Shown here in pieces: positions 1-8,360 of a stretch of 13,260 bases of DNA. A program made the position numbers and the translations under genes. This stretch comes from Puniceicoccales bacterium. GTDB taxonomy: Bacteria; Verrucomicrobiota; Verrucomicrobiia; Opitutales; JAIRLM01. The notes under the pieces are model-generated. The model did no database searches and was not told where the DNA came from. It was given only the letters and a program-made list of their open reading frames with translations. The stretch's first letter is position 1, and each line of letters begins with the position of its first letter. The DNA is taken from the NCBI GenBank assembly GCA_031281635.1, contig JAITFC010000084.1, positions 1 through 13,260 on the forward strand, read 5' to 3'.

Positions 1-1
1 C

Positions 2-2272
2 GGTGGAGCAATATATTCAGCTGTATTTACCGGCGATATTGCATGTTCTCTGTTTTGTAAAAATAAAGCATCCAAACACGGTGGTGCCATATATATTAAA
101 AATTTGTTCATTGGATGTATTAGCAATTCGTTGTTTATAGATAATCTTTCACGTATTAACGGCGGCGCGCTTTGCCTGTCTAGCGATTGGTTGTGCACAG
201 CGGAAAATGTCAATAAACATGCGGAAGATCCGTGTACCATTGGAGATACGCTATTTCTTCACAATAAATCCGGCGGCCATGGTGGTGCGATATGCTGCTA
301 TAATTCGGCGGATGTTTATGCGGCGCATGGTGATGTAATTTTCCAGGGGAATATGCATGGTGTCGAATTTGACGAAAACTGGGACTCGTCAGGAGGCACT
401 AGTAATGCGATGCATTTCGGCAATCGAAATGGCGGAAATATTATCACGCTAACAGCTTTTGACGATCATGCCATACGATTTTATGATCCGATAAGTACTG
501 AATATTCTCCGAACGGTCTCTCCATTCGCATTAACGATTGTGGCGTGTGGCCGAATAGGCAAACTGGCATGGTGTTGTTTGATAAATGTCAATCGGTTTT
601 ATACTTTAGCAATGTTAGTGTGAATGGAGGAATTGTCGCTCTGCATAACGGGGCTAAGTTTGGCGCGTGTTACGATGACGGAGAGGCGTTATCGCTAACA
701 AATGGCACGTTCACACTTCACGAAAATGCAACATTGCGCATAGCCTACGAACAGGAGCGACGGAAATATGTACTGGACGATGGGATTTTCGATAGGAGCG
801 ATCCTAGCAAAATCGAAATTGAGCTGCCTGCGTACTGTGGCATTGTTCAAACTGCGATTCCTCCGATTTACAGTGGTGTTAGCGAAGTTTATGCGAAGCA
901 GTTAGATTTAAATGGTAGATTGCATTTCGTAATTCCGTCCAACATAGGAGATGGCGCAGTCCTTCTGCATACTCCTGGTCTTGTAAATCTTGACGAGAAA
1001 ACGACTTACGTAACATTGGAAATGTCAAGTAGCGATTCTCCGATAGAAATTGGACAGAGCGTCGTCCTGTTGCATTCGAGTTTCGGCGAGGGCTTCCCTG
1101 TGCCGTCAGACGGGAGAAGCACTGCTATCACTGGCAGTTGCTCCAATGCAAACACCGAAGCATATATTGCAACACCCATCACATTTGGAGTTGCTAGCAT
1201 TGGCGGCTATTTATTCGACATTAACATTAGTGATAGCGGAAAAGATATAATTGCTACTTTGAAGTCTGAGATAAAACCGAGAACGATTGTTTCTCCGGCA
1301 ATGCAAGCTATAACAAACTGCCGTTCAGCTGGATTATTACTAATTAATCATAGCGTTGAGGTTGCCTCGTCGCTCATGCGGGAAAAGCGTTCGGCGTTGG
1401 ACACAAATTTGAGGCGGGAATCGGCGTGGGCACCATTTTTCGTACCTTTCTCCATCGATCACAGTATCTACGAAACAGGCATAAACTCTTCACTGCGAAC
1501 GCATGCGCTAACATTTGCCGGGGGAGTGATGGGGGAAGCGCGACTGAAGGACGGATTCCTGCGCTTCGGAGAGTTTTTCGACTACGGTGTGGACCGCTAT
1601 CGCAGCACTAATAACTTCGCCGAGAGCGAATTCGGGCCAGCAGGATCGATTTCAGGGAAGGGGATGAGTCACAGTTACGCCGTCGCGACCATTTTACGCG
1701 TGGATTTTGACGGAAACGATTGGGGTTATGGCTATTGCGAGGGTGCTTGCAAAATCGGTGGACTGTCGAGCAAATGGGAAAGTGGAGACTTGGTTGACGC
1801 GGGTCGAAGCGCTGATCATAAAACTTCTAGCCTCGTCTGCGGCGGATACTTAGCATTTGGGTACGTGCTCAATGATGGTGCCCCAACGGCCGTGGATATC
1901 GGCGGAAAGTGCTTCTGGGCACACCATTCCGGAGGACATGTGACATTTGTAGGAAAAAATGTTCTGTTTTTCAATGCGGCCGATTCGCTCCGGCTGAGAC
2001 TTGGCATAAGTACTTCCAAGGCAAGAAATGAAAATTTTTCGCTACGTCTTGCGGCGGCATTTGAATGGGAATTAGACGGCGAATCCCGGGCGATGGCGCA
2101 CGGCTATCCGCTTCCCGTATCGTCATTTAAAGGAAATACCGCCATCGGCGAAATGCAGCTCAGCTGGAAGCCATCTGATCAGAGTGGCCTTACGATTGAC
2201 CTGGGAGGTCGCGGATATTTCGGTGTACGGGAAGGATTTAGCGCGCACATTCAGCTATCCGTTGACATATGA
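2..2272 (+). CDS. Pmp-like autotransporter, 5'-truncated by the window edge
   Basis: The frame is open from base 2 to the TGA at 2270-2272 (756 residues), so the true start lies upstream; the TTG near 104 is only an internal codon. The visible N-terminal part has four GGA(I/L) motifs and four FxxN motifs (FCKN, FIDN, FLHN, FQGN), the alternating repeats of chlamydial Pmp passenger domains, which fold as a beta-helix. A middle region follows, then a C-terminal segment of about 280 residues starting near AWAPFFVPFS with alternating hydrophobic residues, as expected for an autotransporter barrel. It ends in HIQLSVDI, an amphipathic final strand, though without the usual terminal Phe or Trp. It is clearly paralogous to the gene at 3514-6507 (shared YEQERR, LHNGAKFG, GDxIFQGN, REGFSxHIQ). 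The likely role is surface display, possibly adhesion; the ligand is unknown. The family call is confident, the function is inferred. Confidence 0.82.
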   Translation, partial: GGAIYSAVFTGDIACSLFCKNKASKHGGAIYIKNLFIGCISNSLFIDNLSRINGGALCLSSDWLCTAENVNKHAEDPCTIGDTLFLHNKSGGHGGAICCYNSADVYAAHGDVIFQGNMHGVEFDENWDSSGGTSNAMHFGNRNGGNIITLTAFDDHAIRFYDPISTEYSPNGLSIRINDCGVWPNRQTGMVLFDKCQSVLYFSNVSVNGGIVALHNGAKFGACYDDGEALSLTNGTFTLHENATLRIAYEQERRKYVLDDGIFDRSDPSKIEIELPAYCGIVQTAIPPIYSGVSEVYAKQLDLNGRLHFVIPSNIGDGAVLLHTPGLVNLDEKTTYVTLEMSSSDSPIEIGQSVVLLHSSFGEGFPVPSDGRSTAITGSCSNANTEAYIATPITFGVASIGGYLFDINISDSGKDIIATLKSEIKPRTIVSPAMQAITNCRSAGLLLINHSVEVASSLMREKRSALDTNLRRESAWAPFFVPFSIDHSIYETGINSSLRTHALTFAGGVMGEARLKDGFLRFGEFFDYGVDRYRSTNNFAESEFGPAGSISGKGMSHSYAVATILRVDFDGNDWGYGYCEGACKIGGLSSKWESGDLVDAGRSADHKTSSLVCGGYLAFGYVLNDGAPTAVDIGGKCFWAHHSGGHVTFVGKNVLFFNAADSLRLRLGISTSKARNENFSLRLAAAFEWELDGESRAMAHGYPLPVSSFKGNTAIGEMQLSWKPSDQSGLTIDLGGRGYFGVREGFSAHIQLSVDI

Positions 2273-2305
2273 CATTTTTAGGGTCTAGGGCGAAAGACGC
2301 GGCAA

Positions 2306-3319
2306 TCAGGCATTGGTGTAATGGTCTATTTCTTCGCGTAAGTCCCCACACATAAGCATGTTACAAATATCTTCCGGCGGTCGACTTTCGTAGAGAATTC
2401 CGCAGAGACCTTCTAAAATTGGCGCACGTATGTTTTTCGCGTGGCAAATTTCGCGGAACCCTTTCGCAGCCCCGTAGCCTTCGATGGTTATTCCTTCACG
2501 AGCAATGACTTCCGCTTTTTCTCCGCGACCGATGCGCAGGCCAAAACTGCGGTTACGGCTCCACTCGCCGCTCCCCGTAGCCACCAAATCTCCGAGTCCG
2601 CTCAATCCGTAGAAAGTTTTTTCACAGCCGCCCAGCGCCGTCCCAATGCGCGTTAGTTCGGCCAACATGCGGGTCAGAAGCGCCGCCCGGCCGTTGTCGC
2701 TGCCGGCAAATTGTTCGGCGATGCCCATACCGATGGCGTAGGGATTTTTGAGAGCGCCGCCCAGTTCAACACCGCGTAAGTCATTGGTGCGGTACACTCT
2801 AAAAAGATGAGAACTGATGAGTGCCTGCATTTCGCATAATTTTTCGAAATTTTTCGCGAATGCCAGGACGGCGGCGGTCTGTTTACCCTGGGCCACATCG
2901 CGGGCGTAGGTTGGGCCAGATAGTGCGCCAACATGATGCCTTGGAAGTAGTTGCGCAATTGCATCCGACGGCAGTTGCCGTGTTTCCGGTACGAGTCCCT
3001 TGCAGAGAGAAATGATAGGCGGATAGCTATTGTCTTGCGTTGCAGCAGTATTGATGCGCTTGCAAAATTCTATTACGCCAGCCGTTGCACACCCAAGAAA
3101 CACCGCTGCGGCGTCCTTTAGCGTTAAATTGGCGGATACGTGGATATTAGCGGGGAGTTGAAAGCCAGGAAAATGTGCGCTATTTTCCCGCGTGCGGGCC
3201 ATTTCCAAAGCTTGTTCTTCCCGTCGTAGCACCAAAAGCACTTCATAGCCAAGTGTTCCCAAATGCAATGCCAATGCCGTGCCCCAGGCCCCAGCGCCGA
3301 AAATAACAAATTTTTTCAT
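2306..3319 (-). CDS. gpsA: NAD(P)H-dependent glycerol-3-phosphate dehydrogenase
   Basis: Makes sn-glycerol 3-phosphate from dihydroxyacetone phosphate in the cytoplasm, the backbone for phospholipid synthesis. The 337-residue product has the family's usual length. Residues 5-14 form the Rossmann loop (FGAGAWGTAL). SLCKGL (Lys107), SGPTYARDVAQG (134-145), GGALKNPYAIG with the catalytic-type Lys191, and GLSGLGDL followed by SRNR (238-257) match the family in order. A longer frame starts at 3412, but I chose the ATG at 3317-3319 because GGGAG lies about 6 bases upstream and the protein then begins MKKFVIFGAG like its relatives. The usual VPS motif of the cofactor domain is replaced by GCATAG (76-81), and SGPSFA is SGPTYA; both are deviations, but the enzyme looks intact. 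It points against both flanking autotransporter genes, and its stop is 33 bases from that of the upstream one. Confidence 0.95.
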   Translation of the reverse strand: MKKFVIFGAGAWGTALALHLGTLGYEVLLVLRREEQALEMARTRENSAHFPGFQLPANIHVSANLTLKDAAAVFLGCATAGVIEFCKRINTAATQDNSYPPIISLCKGLVPETRQLPSDAIAQLLPRHHVGALSGPTYARDVAQGKQTAAVLAFAKNFEKLCEMQALISSHLFRVYRTNDLRGVELGGALKNPYAIGMGIAEQFAGSDNGRAALLTRMLAELTRIGTALGGCEKTFYGLSGLGDLVATGSGEWSRNRSFGLRIGRGEKAEVIAREGITIEGYGAAKGFREICHAKNIRAPILEGLCGILYESRPPEDICNMLMCGDLREEIDHYTNA

Positions 3320-3513
3320 TTTTTCTCCCGAGGAATTTTCTCCTGCCACCACTGCATAGCTACGCCGGCGCAAAAACTCCGCAAGTGCATTTTGAACCAC
3401 CACGCGCCGCAAAGCAATATGGGTTTGTTGTTGAATATCAAATAGTTAAAAGTATCTTCGTTAAAATGTATTTTTTTTCTTGCATTGGCGAAGCTTTCTA
3501 ATAAAGTAATTTT

Positions 3514-6507
3514 ATGGGCCAGTCGGCAAGAAAATCGAAATACAATAGAAGCTTCTTTGGGCTTCTTTTGCGTTTAATCGGGGTGTTCACATGCTGCACC
3601 AGTAGTACGGCATTGACAGTCGCGGAAATCGACGACATAAGTAGCTTCAAGTACGGCGAAGTTGATTCTAATGCTGGAATTATCCGTTTCATGGATGAAA
3701 GATATTGTTTCAACGCGAAAATAACACTTACGGATAACGCTTGGAAATTACTCGGAGCTCCATTGTGCAATGGCGAAATTACAACGCGATTAGCTGCAAA
3801 ACAACAAACTCCATTTTTCACTTTTAATCTTAGCGACAATAAAATTTCGCTTGAGACCATAGAGCGAATCTCGTTTTACAATGGCAAAAACTCTAGTGCT
3901 GTTAATAATGCTGTCTGCGGAGGAGCAGTAAGTTCCTATGGCATTAGTGGTTGCATCAGGGATGTAGTATTCAAAAACAATCTCGCATCTGCTTCCGCAC
4001 AACATAATGCGTACGGCGGAGCGATATATGCAAAAAGCATTACCGGAAGGATCATTAATGCAACATTTGATGGCAACACTGCTACTTCTGCATCTGCAAA
4101 AAAAGGATATGGTGGCGCAATATTCACCAATGAATTCAATGGCGACATTATTTGCTCAAAATTCATAAACAACACTGCCTATGATGGTGGTGCAATATGC
4201 GTCCAAGGTGCTGTTACCAATAATAATGTATTTAATTGCGACATTTGCAGCTCACTTTTTCGTGAAAATAGAGCTAATTGCGGCGGTGCAATATATGCCA
4301 ATACAGCATCTCTTATTGGCAACATCATTGACACGATGTTTATTGGCAATATGTCATCGGAAATGAACGGCGGCGCAATACGTGTCGACAAATCTTTTAT
4401 TAGTAACATTTGCAGCTCAATGTTTATTAGTAATTTTACTGCAAAAAACAATGGTGGTGCGCTATTTATAGAAGATAACTGGCTATGCACAGTTCGCGAT
4501 CTAGACAGATGTGCAGCAAATCCTCGCAGCTATGGAGATACACTGTTTTTCGGCAATAAAGCGAATAAAGAAGGTGGTGCAATATATGTCGGCAATTCGG
4601 CGAATATATATGCGGCATTTGGCGACATGATTTTTCAAGGCAATTTGTGTGGCGTTACATTTAATTCCAGCGTTCCAAACCCAGATACCGGCAGTCGCAA
4701 TGCGATATATTTTGCGGGAGACATAGGCTATGAAGTCATCGCACTAGGAGCTTTTGATGAACATGTCATACGCCTCTATGATCCAATATCCAGTGTAGGT
4801 GGAAAACATCTAAAAATTCTCCTTAACGACACAACAGTCTGCCCGGAACGGAATATGGGAACGGTGTTATTTGACACATTCCAGTCTGCAATGTTTTTCG
4901 ACAACGCCATCGTGCACGGAGGGACAATGGCTCTCCATAACGGAGCGAAATTTGGAGGAACAAATAATGATGGCGTGTTTGCATTATTACCAGATGCAAC
5001 ATTGCGCGTAGCATACGAACAAGAAAGGCGCACATACACGTTAGCACATAACAGAGATAATAAAGATGATCGACTGCCAAAAATGAGAGTTGATTTTCCG
5101 CAATACACTGGCTCGCTTAATGACTACGACGATGTCAGCTGTATTAATGCAGGCGAATTAATTCTAAGCGGCAAGTTGCATTTTGCGATTCCATCAAATG
5201 TAAAAAATAATGACACGCTATTACTAACGCCTGGAATTGTGGTTTTGAATAATGAAACAACTCGCGTAACATTGGAAACATCGAAGAAAGGCATGCCATT
5301 GGAAATCGGGCAATGCGTTGTTCTGCTATCTTCTACAAATGACGATGAAGATATTCCCGTGAAAGGAAATTGCTCTAACACGACTGCCGCCGCAATCACA
5401 AAGCAAAACATAACTTACGGCGTTACAAAGACTAGTGGTTACCTATTCGACATTGCCGTTAGAAACAGCAAACACAAATTGGTTGCAACTCTAGTATCTG
5501 AGGTCAAACCAGAAGTTGTCGTTGAGCCTGCAATGCAATCTCTCACAAATAGTTATCTATCAGGTTTATTGCAAATGAATTACAGCGAAGAAATTGCATC
5601 AACTCTGGCGCGTTGGCCATATTCTCCAGTGCACAAAAAGAAGCGCAATGTATTTGCGTGGACGCCATTCCTAATGCCGCTGGCCGTCGATCGTTGCACA
5701 TACGAAACAGGCGAAACTTCTTCGTTGCGAACGCGTGCGACTTCGTTTATCGGCGGGATGATGACCGATGCGCAATTGAGCAATGGCCACCTGCGCGTAG
5801 GGCAGTTTTTTGACTGTGGAATAGATCACTATGACAGTAATAACGACTTCGAAAAGACCAAGTTAGAAACGATAGAAACGGTAGCGGGCAAAGGACATAA
5901 CCATAGCTACACTGTCGGAGCAGTTGCGCGAATGAATTTCCAAGCAAATTCTTTACGGCAAAGCTATTGCGAAGGTTCCTACAGACTCGGTGGACTGGCC
6001 AGCGATTGGAAAAGCGACGATCTGCTCGATAACGAGAATCGCCGCGCCGATCACAAAATCTCTAACTTCATTTGTGGTGGGTATTTAGCTATTGGATATG
6101 AGGTGGGCGCGAAATCGGCCGTTAGTGCAGATTTCGGCGGGAAACTTCTTTGGGCACATCGCACCGGAGGAAAAGCGAAACTTGGCGGTGAAGACGAAGT
6201 ATCCTTTGATGCTCTCAATTCCGTTCGCCTAAGATTCGGCGCAAATATCGCTAGCACAAAGGTTAAAAATCTCACAATCCGTCTCGCAGCAGCATTCGAA
6301 CGGGAAATGTGCGGAAAAGCCAAGGCCACCATAGGTGGCTACTCCCTTCCAGCATCGTCTCTCAAGGGGAACAGCGCCGTCGGAGAAGCACAACTGACTT
6401 GGATACCGACATCCCAGAAAAATCTTGCCGTTGACCTAGGTATGAGAAGCTATGCCGGAGCACGGGAAGGATTTAGCGGACACATACAAGTCTCTTGGAA
6501 CCTATAG
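3514..6507 (+). CDS. Pmp-like autotransporter, complete
   Basis: A 997-residue secreted outer-membrane protein. Residues 1-33 form a signal peptide: basic start (R6, K7, K9, R12), hydrophobic core 14-25, and a likely signal peptidase I site after STA (31-33). Residues ~136-377 carry eight GGA(V/I/L) motifs interleaved with eight FxxN motifs (FKNN, FDGN, FINN, FREN, FIGN, FISN, FFGN, FQGN), the chlamydial Pmp pattern. A middle region (~380-700) leads to a C-terminal barrel (~715-997) ending in the amphipathic strand HIQVSWNL. The passenger is cysteine-rich, as in chlamydial Pmps, where disulfides cross-link the envelope. An in-frame TAA at 3502-3504 makes 3514 the first ATG, but there is no clear Shine-Dalgarno, only AAAG 5 bases or more upstream. 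It is paralogous to 2-2272. The role is probably surface adhesion or antigenic display; specificity is unknown. Confidence 0.88.
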   Translation: MGQSARKSKYNRSFFGLLLRLIGVFTCCTSSTALTVAEIDDISSFKYGEVDSNAGIIRFMDERYCFNAKITLTDNAWKLLGAPLCNGEITTRLAAKQQTPFFTFNLSDNKISLETIERISFYNGKNSSAVNNAVCGGAVSSYGISGCIRDVVFKNNLASASAQHNAYGGAIYAKSITGRIINATFDGNTATSASAKKGYGGAIFTNEFNGDIICSKFINNTAYDGGAICVQGAVTNNNVFNCDICSSLFRENRANCGGAIYANTASLIGNIIDTMFIGNMSSEMNGGAIRVDKSFISNICSSMFISNFTAKNNGGALFIEDNWLCTVRDLDRCAANPRSYGDTLFFGNKANKEGGAIYVGNSANIYAAFGDMIFQGNLCGVTFNSSVPNPDTGSRNAIYFAGDIGYEVIALGAFDEHVIRLYDPISSVGGKHLKILLNDTTVCPERNMGTVLFDTFQSAMFFDNAIVHGGTMALHNGAKFGGTNNDGVFALLPDATLRVAYEQERRTYTLAHNRDNKDDRLPKMRVDFPQYTGSLNDYDDVSCINAGELILSGKLHFAIPSNVKNNDTLLLTPGIVVLNNETTRVTLETSKKGMPLEIGQCVVLLSSTNDDEDIPVKGNCSNTTAAAITKQNITYGVTKTSGYLFDIAVRNSKHKLVATLVSEVKPEVVVEPAMQSLTNSYLSGLLQMNYSEEIASTLARWPYSPVHKKKRNVFAWTPFLMPLAVDRCTYETGETSSLRTRATSFIGGMMTDAQLSNGHLRVGQFFDCGIDHYDSNNDFEKTKLETIETVAGKGHNHSYTVGAVARMNFQANSLRQSYCEGSYRLGGLASDWKSDDLLDNENRRADHKISNFICGGYLAIGYEVGAKSAVSADFGGKLLWAHRTGGKAKLGGEDEVSFDALNSVRLRFGANIASTKVKNLTIRLAAAFEREMCGKAKATIGGYSLPASSLKGNSAVGEAQLTWIPTSQKNLAVDLGMRSYAGAREGFSGHIQVSWNL

Positions 6508-6914
6508 CCGCCCACGCCCCCATTCGCAGACCCTGGCGACCATATGCCGCCGGGGCATTCAAAAAGATTTCCTAAGAATGTTCCCAAGAAGCTTTCCATG
6601 ACAAAAGCAGAAAAAATCTGCCTGGGGAATTTTTAGGCCTATCGCAAAATTCTTAAAACTTCTCTTCTTGACTCTCAAACAATGACGCAAAAAATGGCGA
6701 CAAGGAAGCCAGCACAAGAGAAAGAGAAAAAAGGCCTTTACACATACCACACTCCCTTACTTCGACTCTGGTTCAAGGTTGTTTCGCGTCAATGGGAAAG
6801 TGCAATTTTTGTGAATATTTTTGAAAATTCCCCACCAAAAAGCAACCGGCTCCCTGGAGGGGTCCAAAACGGCATTTCGTGGTTCAGAAGAATCTCTACG
6901 ATTTTCTTGCGAGA
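6508..6914. other. Gene-poor interval between autotransporter and capsid gene
   Basis: This 407-bp stretch lies between the convergent ends of the second autotransporter and the phage capsid gene. I see no recognisable protein, tRNA or insertion sequence. It holds a small perfect hairpin at 6544-6558 (ATGCC, five-base loop, GGCAT) and a larger nested hairpin at 6571-6637, listed separately. The autotransporter frame stays open past its TAG except for one more TAG at 6634-6636, giving an unrecognised lysine-rich open stretch to 6975 that overlaps the capsid gene's 3' end in antisense; I do not call it a gene. Confidence 0.6.
6571..6637 (+). terminator. Nested hairpin after the autotransporter, possible transcription end
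   Basis: CCTAAGAA-TG-TTCCC (6571-6585) pairs with GGGAA-TTTTTAGG (6625-6637), about 13 pairs including one G-U and a two-base bulge. It encloses a perfect inner hairpin, GCAGA-AAAAA-TCTGC (6607-6621). It lies 63 bases after the stop codon. The T-run is inside the right arm rather than after it, so this is not a textbook intrinsic terminator; an RNA 3'-end stabiliser is equally possible. Confidence 0.3.
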
Positions 6915-7871
6915 TTACTCCGCCGTGGCGACAATAAGTTTTCGAATTCCCGCCGGCGATGTGACAACGATGTGACTATAATGTTCCACGGTGATGTCCG
7001 TATATTTGCTATGCTCTTCCACATAGACGCGAAAATTGTGTCCATCTATTGGCGTTACAAAGCGCTTAATATCTGCTGGTTCATCCTTGACTATATCATT
7101 GCGTGTGTTGAAGATATACACTTCGTTTCCCACAATTGTTTGGTGAGTTAAACCGCTGCGATAGCGGGCTCCAAAGACGCAAATTTTGTCCACGAAAAAT
7201 TTGCGAGCCAGGTCCTCCAGCGAGAGAGTTGCCGCGCGCTGGGCCGCCGCCGTTGCCTGCGTATCGTAGACGTTCGAGCGGATGTCCCAGGCGCCTTCGC
7301 CGTAGAGCACGCGATTCGGACGCACGCCAACACTGTCCGCCGCAGCGGCTAAGACGCGACGGATATCCGCATCGGGATTTGGCCCATCTGCCTCACTCCA
7401 GCTAACATTTTCCGCCGTTTCAGCCGCCGCTCCATCCAATGCGCCGATTGCCCTGCGCAACTCATTGCGATATAAGCGCCTGAGCAATAGCTGCACATAC
7501 CTTTCCTGCCAGTCATCGCCTGCCACATCATCGTGGTCAATGCGCACTGTAAGTCCCTTATTAAGAGTCTTCTCCATGACAGTACTCCCGGAGAATTCAA
7601 TGCGCTTGAATGCGGCGCCGACGGCTCGGACATCATCTTCTTCGGAGAGAAACATTTCGCCGTTATTCGCCTTTTTAAATTCGAAACGTTTTCCGACATG
7701 AACAACGGGCGCAACAAAATTCAGCAATTCCTCCACGTTTTCTCCGTCTTTCCAGCCTACAGTAAACGTTGTGAGAGGTTCGGAATAATTCGCTGTCATG
7801 AAGCGCGATTCGTTCGCCGCGCAAATCAGACCTTTTTCATTATTTCCACTATCAAATGGTAACATTTCCAT
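6915..7871 (-). CDS. Phage major capsid protein (DUF935-portal head module type)
   Basis: A 318-residue protein in the major-capsid position of a Mu-like head module, after portal, protease and decoration genes on the same strand. Segments typical of tailed-phage capsid subunits from such modules include an early TTFTVGWKD and VAPVVHVGKRFEF region, a long amphipathic helix (DDWQERYVQLLLRRLYRNEL), and the central PNRVLYGEGAWDIR with a following Ala-rich helix. Family assignment rests on these resemblances plus context; an HK97 fold is inferred. The start is the ATG at 7869-7871 with GGAAAG about 8 bases upstream; a second in-frame ATG lies two codons in. It is the last gene of the cassette: no head-tail connector, tail or lysis gene follows before the convergent autotransporter. 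The frame is intact with no internal stop. Confidence 0.72.
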   Translation of the reverse strand: MEMLPFDSGNNEKGLICAANESRFMTANYSEPLTTFTVGWKDGENVEELLNFVAPVVHVGKRFEFKKANNGEMFLSEEDDVRAVGAAFKRIEFSGSTVMEKTLNKGLTVRIDHDDVAGDDWQERYVQLLLRRLYRNELRRAIGALDGAAAETAENVSWSEADGPNPDADIRRVLAAAADSVGVRPNRVLYGEGAWDIRSNVYDTQATAAAQRAATLSLEDLARKFFVDKICVFGARYRSGLTHQTIVGNEVYIFNTRNDIVKDEPADIKRFVTPIDGHNFRVYVEEHSKYTDITVEHYSHIVVTSPAGIRKLIVATAE

Positions 7872-7891
7872 AATTCAATCTTTCCAGTTAT

Positions 7892-8305
7892 TTATTCTGC
7901 TACAACAACGGTGGCAAACGGCATGGAAAACGGCAGTATTTCCACAAAATCTCCGGTCCCGGTGGACGACCCTATTGCGATACCAATTTGCAAGTAAGTA
8001 CCGTCAGTTGCTGGTGTCGTCGTCACATTTCCTTCGGCCGCGAGTACGGGAATGCTGCCCGGAGCAATGGCTCCTAAACTTTCCAGCAGAACCGTTTCAT
8101 TGCCACCGATAAATTGCACGGCAACGCGCTCCCCTGCAGAAACTTCGTCCAATGAAATTCCAAATGGGTTTTCATTGGCTGCGGATAATTTCACCTTGCC
8201 ATTAACAAATGTTACGAGACGATTTTTCTTGATGTCAGAGGCGGCAACAAATGTGCACGTTTTTCCGTGCGTGCCCCCGCTGCAATTGGCAAATATTAAT
8301 TCCAT
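7892..8305 (-). CDS. Small phage head decoration (cement) protein
   Basis: A 137-residue, Gly/Ala/Val-rich, beta-type protein. Its order of elements (GISLDEVSAGERVAVQFIG, then an IAPGSIPVLAAEG turn, then a GTYLQIGIAIG strand and a GDFVEILPF end) resembles small head-stabilising proteins encoded directly before the capsid gene in many tailed phages (DUF2190-like or lambda gpD-like in role). A longer frame reaches 8419 and would overlap the preceding gene; I use the ATG at 8303-8305 because AAGGAA sits about 5 bases upstream. Only 20 bp separate it from the capsid gene, which implies co-transcription. It presumably binds the outside of the expanded capsid. The exact family is uncertain. Confidence 0.6.
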   Translation of the reverse strand: MELIFANCSGGTHGKTCTFVAASDIKKNRLVTFVNGKVKLSAANENPFGISLDEVSAGERVAVQFIGGNETVLLESLGAIAPGSIPVLAAEGNVTTTPATDGTYLQIGIAIGSSTGTGDFVEILPFSMPFATVVVAE

Positions 8306-8360
8306 ATTTTTCCTTATTTCTAATTTCAGTTTCAACTCTCCGAATAGCAAAAGTTGCCAT

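Noticed and set aside
3316..3390. 24-codon minus-strand ORF whose TGA overlaps the gpsA ATG
   Set aside because: No recognisable family and no clear ribosome site; the ATGA overlap is easily chance.
3320..3412. 31-residue N-terminal extension of GpsA from an upstream ATG
   Set aside because: The ATG at 3319 has a good Shine-Dalgarno (GGGAG), and the protein then starts directly at the Rossmann fold as in the family.
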